Part shown: positions 1 through 10,428 of the stretch, one piece after another
Position numbering within the stretch: the first letter of the stretch is position 1
Layout of the letters: each line of letters begins with the position of its first letter
Source of the DNA: Hydnum rufescens UP504
Taxonomy: Eukaryota > Basidiomycota > Agaricomycetes > Cantharellales > Hydnaceae
DNA length: 64,000 nucleotides
Direction: 5' to 3'
Assembly: GCA_014904985.1 (NCBI GenBank)
Contig: MU128937.1
Coordinates: 248,001-312,000 of the forward strand
Notes under the pieces: model-generated
The model's database searches: none
Seen by the model: only the letters and a program-made list of their open reading frames with translations
What the model was told of the DNA's origin: nothing
Made by a program: the position numbers and the translations under genes

Positions 1-2
1 GA

Positions 3-1477
3 GTGGTCGATGAGGTTCAGCACGAAGTTGACCAGCTCAAAATTGTTGGCAAGAGAGTCGTTCGCTTCAGCATTTTGGGGTGTGCCTCACAACAAGGATT
101 CCCACGTTCATGTGCTGATATACTTCTTTTAGATACTCTCTGGGTGGCCTTATAGCGCGCCTAGCAGTGTTCCTGCTGAATTCACATTCATTTTTCGAAC
201 GGATTCAGCCCTGCAATTTCACCACCATTGCGTCCCCTGCCATTGGCCTTCCACTGTACGTCAAATTGGAATATATGATATTGCTCTTCCAAACTTCTTC
301 TTTCAGCGCTCCCGGCTTTATTCCAAAGAAAATACGCGCGATAAGCGCATTCTTCCTTTCTAGGACCGGCACCCATCTTTTTCTCACAGACAAGGGGCAG
401 GGTTCCAAGATACCTTTGATTCAGGAACTCTCAACTCCCAGATATACGAGAGTTTTGGCTAACTTCGAGCGAGTCGATATATACGCCAATGCTGTCAGTC
501 ATATTTCGTATGATTATTTCTACGCCCATGCCTTTGTTGATATCTCACTTTACAGATTTTGGATCGTATGGTGCCCTACGTTGCCGGAGGGATCACCACT
601 GATGATCCTTTCATGGAAGCTCTGGCTACAGCCGGAGATGAAATCCACCGTGTCCCAACCGAGACAAGTCTTACCCTTGATCGTTTACAATTGTGCGTCG
701 TTTCCCCATTTCAGCTACTTTTCGACGCCTTTTCACTGGAATTGAATTCAGGGTTTTCGATGAAAGATATCCAGACCTGATATCCACTGTCGAGACCATA
801 CCCAAAGATGAAATGAAATCTGTCCCAAAATCGAACCTCCTGAGTGCAGACCGTCCGAAGTCGACGCTTATCCCGTGTATCGCACCCCTTCGACCGTGGT
901 TTACCCCTTCGACCTACCCATTTCTCCCGCGTCCTTTGAGACCTGTCTTGGTCGGGACCATACCCCTGGTGATCCCAGCAGTACTTCTGGTAGTTGTGAC
1001 GTTCACGATCCAGGGTGTCAAGAGTCGAATCAGGATTAAGCGCCACTTTCGCCACCGCGCGGGAAGAACCTGGAAATCCAGGGTTTGGGATGATCTGGAA
1101 GACCATATCCAGCCCCCATCACGGTCATGGACGGCAGCCACGTCAGTGGCATCCTCTTTGTTCAAGTGCGGAGACCTTCACGTCCCTTATCTTTCTTTAG
1201 TACTAACTCGACGTCCACGGGTTCTACCGTTGTACACGTTAATACCAACGATCTATACCCCACTCGCAAAGCCGGCTTGGGCTCCAATTTATCAACTGCA
1301 CAACACGACATGATCGATGCTTTGAACAAGTCAATCCCCAATATGAAGAAGCATGTGGCATTTTTCCCAGGTGTTTTTACCAGTCACACTGTTATCGTGT
1401 GTCAGGACCAACACAATATTGTTCATCGGCGGGGCCTAGCTATCGTCCAGCATTGGGCTGATATATTTCAACTCTGA
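3..1477 (+). CDS. DUF676 (ROG1-type) putative lipase/serine esterase, 5' truncated
   Basis: The gene enters from outside the window; the frame opens at base 3. A 53-bp intron (80-132) splits the nucleophile elbow: ILG before it and YSLGG after it give G-Y-S-L-G, the GxSxG motif of alpha/beta hydrolases. Downstream are family-like stretches: NFTTIASPAIGLPLY, SRTGTHLFLTDKG, ANFERVDIYANA, then after another likely intron VPYVAGG. Around 920-1030 a hydrophobic helix followed by basic residues (VLVGTIPLVIPAVLLVVV) suggests a membrane anchor. The C-terminus (IPNMKKHVAFFPGVFTSH) ends at TGA 1475-1477. DUF676 proteins are fungal and plant lipid-droplet or membrane lipases related to yeast Rog1. Substrate cannot be told from sequence. 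Exon edges after base 470 are approximate. Confidence 0.72.
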
Positions 1478-1998
1478 GCTGGCTCGATTCCCTGTATACC
1501 CCCCCCCCCCCAATGACTCAGCGAATTTCACTGACCTGTCGACTGCGCTCCTGATTTGACAATTGTATTTGTAGCAAGCTGTGCCCCCGTTTGGCTATAC
1601 TGTAGCTATCATTATGGCGACCTCGTATGTACCATTCCTTCTGCGGCTGCGTTCTCCTACTAACGCTGGCGAGGTGAACGATTCCGAACCTCCTTTGATG
1701 TGGATCTGTAATTCTCCTGTAGTCTTTGCTTATCCTAGTGGTGTCTTTCGGCGCTACGTGGCAATAGTAGTGAGAGTATGCCTTGACCAGGCACCTGTCA
1801 AAGGAAACAGCCGGAGGCTGTTTGTTGGTGTAAACAAAGCAACACGTCGATTTGCTTACTATTGTTGTGATGGATGTTTGAAGTGTTTGGATCTCAATTT
1901 GTTCCCGCGCTGTTTGTTTTGGAGTAGGGCGCCTGCTATCCCTCTACGAGGACTCTGGAGCTGGTGAGGACGTTTTCTAGCGATACGGCGGGGCCACC
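1478..1998. other. Intergenic, with a 14-C run
   Basis: No supported gene. A run of 14 C residues lies at about 1499-1512. The end of this stretch must hold the promoter of the coiled-coil gene. Confidence 0.5.
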
Positions 1999-4900
1999 AT
2001 GTGGAGCAGATTGAAGTCTCTCAATCCTGTAAAGCACTCGGCCAGTACAGAGAGCTCGCAACGACGTGAGTGAACTTGAAAGTGCCTCGGTCTCTATGTG
2101 TACTTGTGTAACGCATATTTCTTTTTCCGGTTCAGAGGATGGCAACGTCCCAGAGGAAGTTCACGGGCCATTCAGCCACGAACAATACAATAAGTCGAAC
2201 ATTTCCATCTCCAGCGTCGCGTCATCTTTTACCAAACAATCAGGGCGAGGCCTCTTCAGACGCTCGAAATTACCTGTGGATCTTCCATCTCAACCACCAC
2301 CTTCATCGAGTTTTTCACATGATGTCCGGCCCGTGCACCTAGTGGGACAGCACGTATAGCATTGTCCGACGTACTTGAAGTTCCTACAACACCTCAAGAG
2401 AGTGTACCGCAGCACGAAAAAACCAGTAGTGGCGGTTCGGGCTCTGTGCGTTCCATAATGCGTGGACCCAAGACTTCTGGGTCAGGTCAGTCCGTACGCT
2501 TCAACCAACGCGATGCATTCCGAATCATTACTCCCAACACGTCCGCTTCTACCGTCTCTGGAGCGGGAGAGGAAGACGACTCGCGATCATTTCTTAGACG
2601 ATTGCGGGAGTCTAATCATGGGGCCGATGACGACGACGACGATAAAGGCAATAATAAGCCAGAGGCAGGAACACCACCGCTTTATCCTTCTCTTCTTGAG
2701 GAAGATCCATTCGCAGCGAATTCCTCGATTACTGCAAATACAGATGTCAATGTACCGACCGAGATAGACGCCATAATGTCGTTTAACTCGACATCTTCTA
2801 GTGACCTACCCTCGTTTCCTTCGGACATGGACAACCTATTCGATATGACAAACGAGGTCGACTCGATTGCTATGACAGATAGCCTCCTCGACATTGCGAC
2901 ATTCCGTGGCATTCCCGCCCCCACCACGCCCCGACTCCCAGTCCTGAGCTTTCTCGCGACTTTACGTTTCCAAATGTGGCGCAGATGCAAACGCCAAAGC
3001 CTATTGATCCGCCAATACCAGAAGAAGACGAACCGCCCCCTGTCGTGCAATCTGACTCCCCTGCTCCATCATCCAAATCGGAGGGCCCCACACCCCCTCT
3101 GTATCAGACACCCCAGCATAACCGTATGCCCTCCGAAGCCCCTACTATTCGCCCTTGCCTTCTTCCTTGGGCTCTGACTCGTCTTTCCGTACTGACAAGG
3201 CGTCGACGGCGTCACCGGCATCCGAGAGCATGCCTCAAACGCCAGATGCCACAGTGTATCACACTCCACGGACCACGAACAGTCCAAGCATACAGGTTGT
3301 CTCACTTGTAAATTATCCAGGTCAGCGTCGCTTGCGCCAAATCCCCGATCCACATGCAGAGATGCCTCCATTTCTCATCCCTGATCCTGAAGACGACGAC
3401 AAAAACCAGGGCACAGAAATATCGCATGACTACTCACCCGAGAAGCTACACGCTCGCCACCTGTCCATAGCCGACAACTCGGCGTTCATTGTCCCTAATA
3501 ATTCTATGGCAATTTCACTGCCCCCTCCTGCCATATCATCCACCCCCCTTGATCAGTCCCTCCTACTGAAACGGTCGTAGTTCAACATGAATTAATAACG
3601 CATCTTCGTTCCCGTTTAACGCTCCTAGAGTCCATCTCCTCCCAGTACGAGCAAGATCTCTCTGCCCGCGACTCCCTCGTCCACGAACTTTCAACCCAGA
3701 TTACATCCGCAGATCAAGAAGTTGTTGCGTGGCGTAGTGAGGCTGAGCGGACGACGCGGAAATTCGACCGCATGCGGGCCAAAGTGTCTAGTCTCGCGGA
3801 AACATGTAATAAACTCGCTGCCGAACGTGCCAAATTAGTTCGGGACCGCGAAAGCCTGACCATCGATCGGGACAGCTTCAATGCGGAGAGAAAGCGCGCG
3901 AGCATGTACGATACTGCAAGTAGCGTTGCGCTTCAACAGTTGCATTCCCGCGTCGGCAGTTTGGACGCTGGGAGGGCTCTGTTGCAGGAACAACTGGATG
4001 CTGCTCAGCGCGTCGCCCAGCTCTCTGCACAGGAGAAGGAACAAGCCATTATATCCAGGGATGAAGCCATGGAAACTAAGGAGGATGCCATCGAGGCATT
4101 GGCTGCATCCGAGAAAGCCCGGGACGAGGCTGAGGCGGAAGCGATGAAATGGAGGGAACGAGTGGAGGTGATGGAGATGGAGAGTTCCCAGGCTGCCGAT
4201 CTGCTCAACTCATTTCACTTTACACCTGCGAAAGGCAGATCAGCTGCGAACTCTCGCGTGCAGTCCACTTACTCCCTGCTAACCGTCCGCTCAGCACTAT
4301 CACCATGCAAGGCCAATATCCCTTCTTGGTGAACGATGGCGCCGAGCAAGTCCATATCCTCAAGAGTGAAATCATTCGACGAGAACAGGAATATGAGGAA
4401 TTGATGGAGGCTCAACGGTCTTCTTCATTTAAGTGGGCGGAGGAACGTAATCTCCTCATGTCTGAGAGGGAGACGCTTGCTGTCGAGTACGAAGACCTGC
4501 AGGGCGAACACGACCAACTTCGCGAGGAACTCGAGGGTCTCCGGCCCAGCAAGACACTGCCACTATCGAGCATGTCGAGGACGGTGCCCTCCAGAAAGAA
4601 TACAATACCTTGAAGAAGGAACACGAGGTTCTTCAGGCCGAGCTCGAAGCCCAGTGGGCTCGCGCCGAAAAGACAAGTGATGAAACCCAAAAGTTGCGAC
4701 AGGGACGAAAGGACGCCGAGCTCGAGGTTGCGAGACTCTCCGATGTCGAGCGACTCTTTGCTACTAGGACGCAGGAGTGGACTGTCAAGGAGGAGAGTCT
4801 TCTCGCCGATATTGGGCGTGCTCAACAACGTATCGACGAGCTCAGTTATGACAAGGATGAGGTACTTTTCCTCGTATCCCTTGTGCTTGGCCATTATTTG

Positions 4901-6675
4901 CTGACGATTCTTCAATAGATCCTTGCCGAATTGGATGCCGAGCGGGCGAGGAATCATGAAGCTCTCGAAGCCGGCTCTCAACTGGCCTCTGCATCGTCTG
5001 AGATTGAGTCCCTTAAGACTTCCCTCGATGCCGAGCGTGCACACGCAGCGGAGTCCAAGACGCGACTCCAGGAGCTGGAGGAGAGGATCTCTGCTCATGA
5101 AGAGCAAGTTGAAGAGTGGAGGACACAGGAAGCCGCGTTACATGCAGAGCTACAAGGTATAAAAGAGAACACCCAACAATTACGATGGAATCGTGAAAAG
5201 GTTGGCGGTCCGATTTCTCTAACGTTCTTGTCTATTAAAACAGCTGTATCCCCAGATCCTCGAGGAATTGCAGCATGAGCGGGCCCATCACGATCAACTG
5301 TCCGCGGAGATGAAACAGAAAGTCGAAGAGGCCAACCGCGATCGAGACACATTTGTCGACAGCGAAAGACGCCTGAAAGATCTTGTGCGTTCGCTCGAGA
5401 CTGAGATATCCCATGTCTCTGCTGGGTTGATGGACCGTGATCGGGAATGCGAAAGACTGGAGAATCAACTTAAACATGCGAAAGCCGAGATTGGCCGGTT
5501 ACACGTTGACAACGAGCGATTCATGCGTTCTTCGACTGCTGAAGACAATGAACAGCGTTTGGAGCTCGATGGACTGCGTGTGGAGATCGAAGCCGTCAAT
5601 AACTCTAGGGTCAGTGCCGAGGCTGCTCTCCAGACTCTCGTGCTCGGTCGGAAGAGATGGGCGTTGAGCTGGAGAGACTTCGTCGTCAACTCCGTGACGT
5701 CAAGCAACAAAGTGCAGATCTAGAAGTCAAGCATATCCGCTTGGGCAAGGAAAAGAAACAACTAGAGGATGATAATGCTGGGCTGTACATTGGCCTTGAG
5801 GCCAAACAAGAGGAGCTAGAATTGGTATGTCTCGCCTGGGGAGTCCTACGGTTGAATGCTGATTCCCCCCTTAGATTAAACGAAAGCTTGGGGTACGAGG
5901 CACAGCTGGAGCTACCCCGGCTCCATCTACCACTAAGGAACTTGCGGATGACAATTACCCGATCCTGAAACCTCCGGCCCTTCGACGAAGTAGTGTGACT
6001 GTCAGCCCAACCGGTGAATCGGACGAAGGAACTTCGAAGATTCCCGGACCTTCATTGTCGAAACAAAGCCGACCCAGTGCTACTCTCGCCCTCGGTCAGA
6101 ACAGGTTGGTTGCGGCCCCCAAAACTCTCCGTCCTCGCGTCTCCATGGCCACGCCGACACCTGCTGGTCCCATCCCACGTTATCCGTCTCTGGGTCATGT
6201 GCGCAACGTTTCTTCGGCGTCGTCTATCACTTCCTCTGCCGGAGCAGCTGTGACCACTGCCCCCCCTCGGCCTGTTGGTGCGCCCGCACTGGGGTCAAAG
6301 TCCTCTGTACAGATGCAGCCACCCAATGAAACCAAACCTATAGTCTCGGGCTCTGTACCCGTACCCCCCTCTGCCTCAGGGGGGCAACAGGAGAGCAGTA
6401 CCATAAATGTTCGTACCGCCGCCTCAGTGCGACGTTCATCTTCTATCAGTGGCAACATTGGCTTGCCTACAATGGTGAGTAAAGCACCTCCAAGACGGCT
6501 GCCACCGCGATCCTCGTCTAGTCTGGGTGTGACTGTCGAGGAGCGGGTCAATGCCATTATCGCAAACAAGGAAAATCGACATCCACCTGCAGTGGACGTC
6601 GAGAGCACGCCAAAAGCAGTCCCCGCTCGAGGTATTGTTGGGACTGCTCGCCGGAAGGTCATGGTGCCATCTTGA
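1999..6675 (+). CDS. Large coiled-coil protein with disordered ends, about 1,487 aa
   Basis: The start ATG at 1999 sits in a strong context (gccaccATG). Introns are read at 2066-2135, 4862-4918, 5201-5243 and 5825-5874. The N-terminal third is Ser/Pro/Asp-rich, with the motif SIMRGPKTSGSGQSVRF near residue 130 and a D6 run. The centre (about 3600-5830) is almost continuous heptad coiled coil rich in Glu, Lys, Arg, Gln and Leu. The C-terminal 250 residues are Ser/Pro/Ala-rich and basic, ending at TGA 6673-6675. The frame shifts seven times, each time at a C or C-run (2330, 2918, 3139, 3558, 4274, 4545, about 5639). Adding one C at each gives 4,464 nt, exactly 1,488 codons. Architecture resembles fungal spindle-pole or microtubule-associated scaffolds such as the Cut12 group, but I cannot name the family. 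Confidence 0.75.
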
Positions 6676-7073
6676 TCCTGGCCTAGGGATTCTCTTTGAA
6701 CTTGATTATCGCTTTTTTGTTGTTATGTATGTGTCGCTTATGTTCTGCGCTAGCCTAGTATGTCCGAACATGTGTCTTTATTTTTATGGGTTCGCGCTCT
6801 GCGGTATCACTTAATACAACGTCGCCCTTGCGAGGTGGCTCGCTTCCTTGGAACGTAGGAGTGATTCATTAGTCCGCCTTGACCCAGTGTTGGTATGCCC
6901 CTGTAAATACAGGCAAGGGGTTTTGCCCATATCGCGAACTGCGGGGAAATTCGTAGGACTCGGAGTACAAGTCGCACTGGATTGGATCATGGACTGCACA
7001 AGACACGCCTTGGAGGTTATAAACGTTAACCAGCCCATTCCCACCCACAGTGGTCGGTGTGTACATTTTCACA
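6676..7073. other. Intergenic, 3' flank of coiled-coil gene
   Basis: T-rich sequence after the stop codon (about 6700-6800) probably holds the 3' UTR. Nothing else is recognised before the copied segment that begins near 7074. Confidence 0.4.
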
Positions 7074-7677
7074 ATGGCACACACTATAAATTAGATCACC
7101 TAGTGATTGCGAGGTTACAATAGGGTGTTTCACGATAGAGCTCAAATGAACCCAAAAGCACCATTTTTGAGGCCAACTGAATTGGTTTCGTGTTGTTTTT
7201 GTACCATTTTTGCCTCATTTTTGTTATCGTGAAAGACCCTAATGCTCGAGACGGGATCTCTATAAACATGGATGATACATGTGCTATGGACACCGAGGAT
7301 AAGGTGCGTGTGCGGTGGATTCTTTATGCTGGCCTACAAGTGCTCCCAGACCAGTCTAATTCTTCCACGTCTACAGCACAGTACCTCCGGTCCGGAGCAC
7401 GAGCGACAGCGGTCTTGAAGCATAGAGTAGGCCCGGTATTTTTGGAATTCCTGGTCCCTGACACGAGACGAAAGCAGTGGAATTTTACAATGAAGGTATA
7501 CACCAAGACAGGTGCGGGTGGGGGACACATTGACATGAATAATCATAGGGACGGCCTTTTGGTCGCGAACGGGCAGTCAATATCCTTCGCGCTTCTCTGG
7601 TCCCGAGAATAGAATGTTTTGCGGTCATACGGAGCGAAACCGATCCCCTTTTTGATTCTTTGAGGAAGGTCCGGCTA
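7074..7677 (-). pseudogene. Copy of the 3' end and 3' flank of OYE paralogue 1
   Basis: This segment is a diverged direct copy of 10071-10566. It covers the last coding exon of the OYE gene plus about 360 bp of its downstream flank. On the minus strand the exon copy begins PDLPQRIKKGI and then loses frame: a G-run is shorter than in the intact copy and a TAT/ATA triplet region is altered, so it cannot encode the OYE C-terminus. The copy is interrupted by a 119-bp inserted element (7122-7240) that is absent from 10071-10566. It joins abruptly at CCGGCTA to another OYE fragment in the opposite orientation. It is a non-functional gene fragment. A 140-codon plus-strand frame across it is antisense to the exon and is not supported. 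Confidence 0.82.
7122..7240. mobile_element. 119-bp MITE-like element with 16-bp inverted ends
   Basis: The ends are AGGGTGTTTCACGATA (7122-7137) and TATCGTGAAAGACCCT (7225-7240), which are inverted repeats matching at 15 of 16 bases. The element is flanked by AAT on both sides (7119-7121 and 7241-7243). The paralogous segment near 10115-10125 has a single AAT and no insert, so an occupied and an empty site are both visible. The 119 bp have no coding capacity. It is a non-autonomous terminal-inverted-repeat element; a 3-bp target duplication fits more than one superfamily, so I do not assign one. Confidence 0.85.
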
Positions 7678-7679
7678 GC

Positions 7680-7759
7680 CTCCTTACATCGTTGAGTACT
7701 GGCTTACCCAACCTCGCATACATCTCCTTGACCGAGCCGTTCACGGCCGGCGATAAGGA
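7680..7759 (+). pseudogene. Inverted fragment of OYE paralogue 1 exon 4
   Basis: These 80 bp match the reverse complement of 10798-10877 with no gaps and 7 mismatches. They would encode LSTGLPNLAYISLTEP, as in OYE exon 4. The orientation is opposite to the OYE last-exon copy next to it, so the OYE material here was rearranged as well as copied. The junction with the following Ubp6 fragment lies at a shared GA. Confidence 0.85.
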
Positions 7760-8605
7760 GAAGACTATGATCCCAAGAATGAGTGGTACAAGTTTGATGA
7801 TGACAAGGTTTCAATCGTAAACAAGGAGACAATACTCAACCTGGACGGTGGCGGTGAGGACAGCACGGCCTATATCCTACAGGTAAGATAGTGGACATTC
7901 ATACTCATCCACTATAGATTAGCTTCCGAAATGAATTACATAAGCATCACGTGGTGCCAAATTTTGGTGCGGCAAGTGTTTTCCCTCAGTTGCACTCTTG
8001 GCCCAGTACTTTTTGGCATCCTATGCAGCCTCCAAGACCTTTGGTAACTGTCCATAAACCAAAGTGATGAATTTGAAGCCTGAAATAGAAGATTATAGCA
8101 ATTTGCAGGGCTTATCATCGTGTTAAGAGTGGTACAGAATTCAATGTTACCCTTCAAGCAAGGCATGACCCTGGAACCTGCTTACTCCTGTGGGTTGGCA
8201 GCTCCCAACTGGCTCGGCTGGGGGGGACTTGCCAAATTAGGAATCTAAATAAGGAAACTTCCTAAAATGGATCCTCCTAATAAGGAAATTTCTTTATAAA
8301 GAATTTCCAAATTAGGAAATTTCCTTATTTGGATAGGCCAAACTTGCCTGGCTCAGACCCGAATCTCCTTAGAAGTGTAAAACAAGCTTTTTTCATTAGT
8401 AGAGTTTTTCTAGTTGTAAAGCTCCTGACTGGGGCATATTTTGCAATTCTGAAACCAAGAAGTCCCTCAGACAGTCATTTCTAAGCTATCCTTGGTCACC
8501 AAATTTCTCTCACTGTTGAGTCACAGGCGCTTAAAGAGATGCCGGTAAGTGCCGAGATAGTGGATGAGTATGAGTGTCCACTATCTTACGTGGCGTCTTT
8601 TAATC
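7760..8605 (+). pseudogene. Ubp6/USP14 exon 9 fragment, split by a transposon
   Basis: 7760-7885 matches 14816-14949 of the intact Ubp6/USP14 gene: the end of exon 9 and the first bases of the next intron, encoding EWYKFDDDKVSIVN and GGGEDSTAYIL. It differs by 3-bp and 5-bp deletions plus substitutions. The match resumes at 8587-8605 against 14948-14966 after a 701-bp insertion. Because the splice donor and intron bases are copied, the duplication happened at the DNA level and not through mRNA. Confidence 0.85.
7886..8586. mobile_element. 701-bp non-autonomous element, 30-bp inverted ends, TA target duplication
   Basis: The left end (7886-7915) and right end (8557-8586) are inverted repeats matching at 29 of 30 bases, beginning AGATAGTGGACA. 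TA lies on both sides (7884-7885 and 8587-8588). The empty site is visible in the Ubp6 gene at 14948-14949, where TA is present once. Each terminal repeat is itself a hairpin (ATAGTGGA ... TCCACTAT, 12-nt loop). The interior holds an AT-rich zone (8220-8340) with repeated AAATAAGGAAA / TTTCCTTATTT motifs. No transposase domain is recognised. TA duplication fits the Tc1/mariner superfamily. Confidence 0.85.
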
Positions 8606-8956
8606 GGACGGTGTCCCTCGGCTGTCTCTGATCAAGAGTCGAACAAACGGACATAAATAAAGACAATCCACGGACTTTCTTCTCGACTCCATGCCTAGAA
8701 CCCGGCGCCACAGTCCACTAAACAATAACGATCGACAGTGTTACGTCGGACCCCAAGGTGACCACGCAGGGTCTTTATCCTCGTGAGTTCGACACGAAGT
8801 TGCAGTCACTGGCCAAGTTACCTAGTAAAGGGCCAAATATCACCCAGAGCCACCAATCAGCTCCGACACTAAGACAGCAGTTTTTTGATTGCCAAACGTG
8901 GTCACTGACCTCATGTCTTCACGCAAATAGATAATGTGGCGGCTCTGCGACAATAT
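8606..8956. other. Non-coding stretch after the mosaic
   Basis: No gene, repeat or RNA is recognised here. Confidence 0.35.
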
Positions 8957-9543
8957 TCATAGCAAGGTATGTTGCACTCGCGAACCTAGTATCCCGTTCC
9001 AGGACATTTCCATCTTTGTTTGGAAGGAAGAAAGTTTCTGGGAGTGGCGACATATGGAGTGCCCATCCTGGCCTTTCCTCGAGAATTTTGGGGAGGGCAG
9101 CGAGTGCTTCAAAATCGCCAATAATATTCGGGAAGCGCGGGGAATTCCCATCGAGATTTTGTCGTTGTATGCTAATTCGAGGAACTTGGTGATACCTGCG
9201 AGGAGGAGCGTTCGTAGCGGATCTGGGTCGAACCCAGTCGGATCAGGTAGATTTTGATTGGCCACGATCGGCTGAAGAGGTATTCAATTTCGTTGCGGAA
9301 GTATACGTTGTCGTCGGCAACATAGTATTCGTAGAGGCGATACAAAGAAGCCAGTGGCTTGTCCTGATCTGGGTTTTGGACCCAGGGGGGGTGGCGCCGA
9401 CGAACACACGTGCGGTCTGCCAATATTTCATCTACTGAGATAAAGTCGATGGTGCCGGTGGGGACAAATGACGCTAAGAATGGCTGCTTTCTTTTCGTTG
9501 GGCGCCAAAGACGCAAGCACGTTGCAAACCACTGCATCTGCAA
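8957..9543 (-). pseudogene. Unidentified protein remnant, two frames
   Basis: Two overlapping minus-strand frames (9543 to 9172, then 9265 to 8957) give a plausible continuous protein if the frame changes near 9260: FISVDEILADRTCVRRRHPPW, then LYRLYEYYVADDNVYFRNE, then LLLAGITKFLELAYNDKISMG. The composition looks like real protein, with acidic, aromatic and helical stretches. I do not recognise the family. There is no convincing start or splice structure, and it sits between copied gene pieces, so a decayed gene or captured fragment is most likely. Confidence 0.35.
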
Positions 9544-10070
9544 ATGACGCCGGAAGCAACCACTTACATAATGACAGCGCGTTCAAGCCCGAACGGATAT
9601 GTTACCTCTCGACCACACCTGTAATACTATGCGTGTCTATGATCTGGCGTCAACTACGATGGATATGTACCATGTAGAGGCCTCTCCTTTTCTCTTCCCA
9701 TTCTGGCGGAGGAGGTGGATCGTTGGGAGTCGGACTGGACTCAGACTAGATGCGGAGACTCAGCCACAAAGCCCTGAGTGGCGGTGTCAGGGGTCCCCGT
9801 TGGGGCTAGTAGGGGTCATAAGGTAAAAACCTCTAAATAGGGGGGTGAGGAGTGTGGTTTTCAACCCCCCAAAATGGCCGAATTCAGTGTGATATTGCTC
9901 ACTTGGGATCTGTTGCAGATAAAAACGTCGCGCGAAGAGCCCATTGCGGCATTGGCCGAAAAAGAACCGAGTCCAAGTCAATTCAAGTCAAGTCGCAGCA
10001 ACACTACTCCGCTCCTTCACTAGTCGGCGTATGCAGCACTCGTGCCTCGGACCGCACCACTGTGCTGTAG
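9544..10070. other. No supported gene
   Basis: Only short unsupported frames. GGGG/CCCC-rich stretches occur near 9840-9880. Confidence 0.35.
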
Positions 10071-10428
10071 ATGGCACACACTATAAATTAGATCACCTAG
10101 TGATCACGAGGTGGAAGATTACAATGCTCGAGACGAGAACTCTATAAACATGGATGTTCCATATGCTATTGACACCGAGGATAAGGTGAGTGTGCGGTAG
10201 ATTCCTTATGGTGACTCAGGTCCTGCCTACAAGTGCCCCCAAACCCAATCTAATTCTTCCACGTCCACAGCATAGTACCTCCGGTCCGAAGCACGAGCGG
10301 CAGCAGTCTTGACTAGGCCAGGTATTTTTGGAATTCCTGGTCTCCGACACGAGACAAAAGCAGTGGAATTCTACAATGAAGGCATACGCCAAGACAGGTG
10401 CTGGTGGGGGACACATTGACATAAATAA
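10071..10428. repeat. 3' flank of OYE paralogue 1, duplicated at 7074-7540
   Basis: This non-coding stretch downstream of the OYE stop codon is the apparent source of the copy at 7074-7540 (direct orientation, visibly diverged). It has no AGGGT element at the AAT corresponding to 7119-7121, so it supplies the empty site for that insertion. Confidence 0.8.

Noticed and set aside
2330..4547. Programmed ribosomal frameshifting in the coiled-coil gene
   Set aside because: Seven shifts in the same direction, all at C or C-runs, and the same signature in unrelated genes point to base under-calls.
4412..5107. 231-codon minus-strand frame
   Set aside because: It is antisense to the coiled-coil exon; Glu/Leu-rich coiled coils commonly give long reverse frames.
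7190..7612. 140-codon plus-strand frame with natural-looking composition
   Set aside because: It crosses the 119-bp element and is antisense to a copied OYE exon; the parental copy has stop codons in this frame.
9210..9250. GGGTCGAACCCAGTCGG resembling a tRNA T-arm
   Set aside because: No cloverleaf partner arms are found; it lies within a protein-like minus-strand frame.
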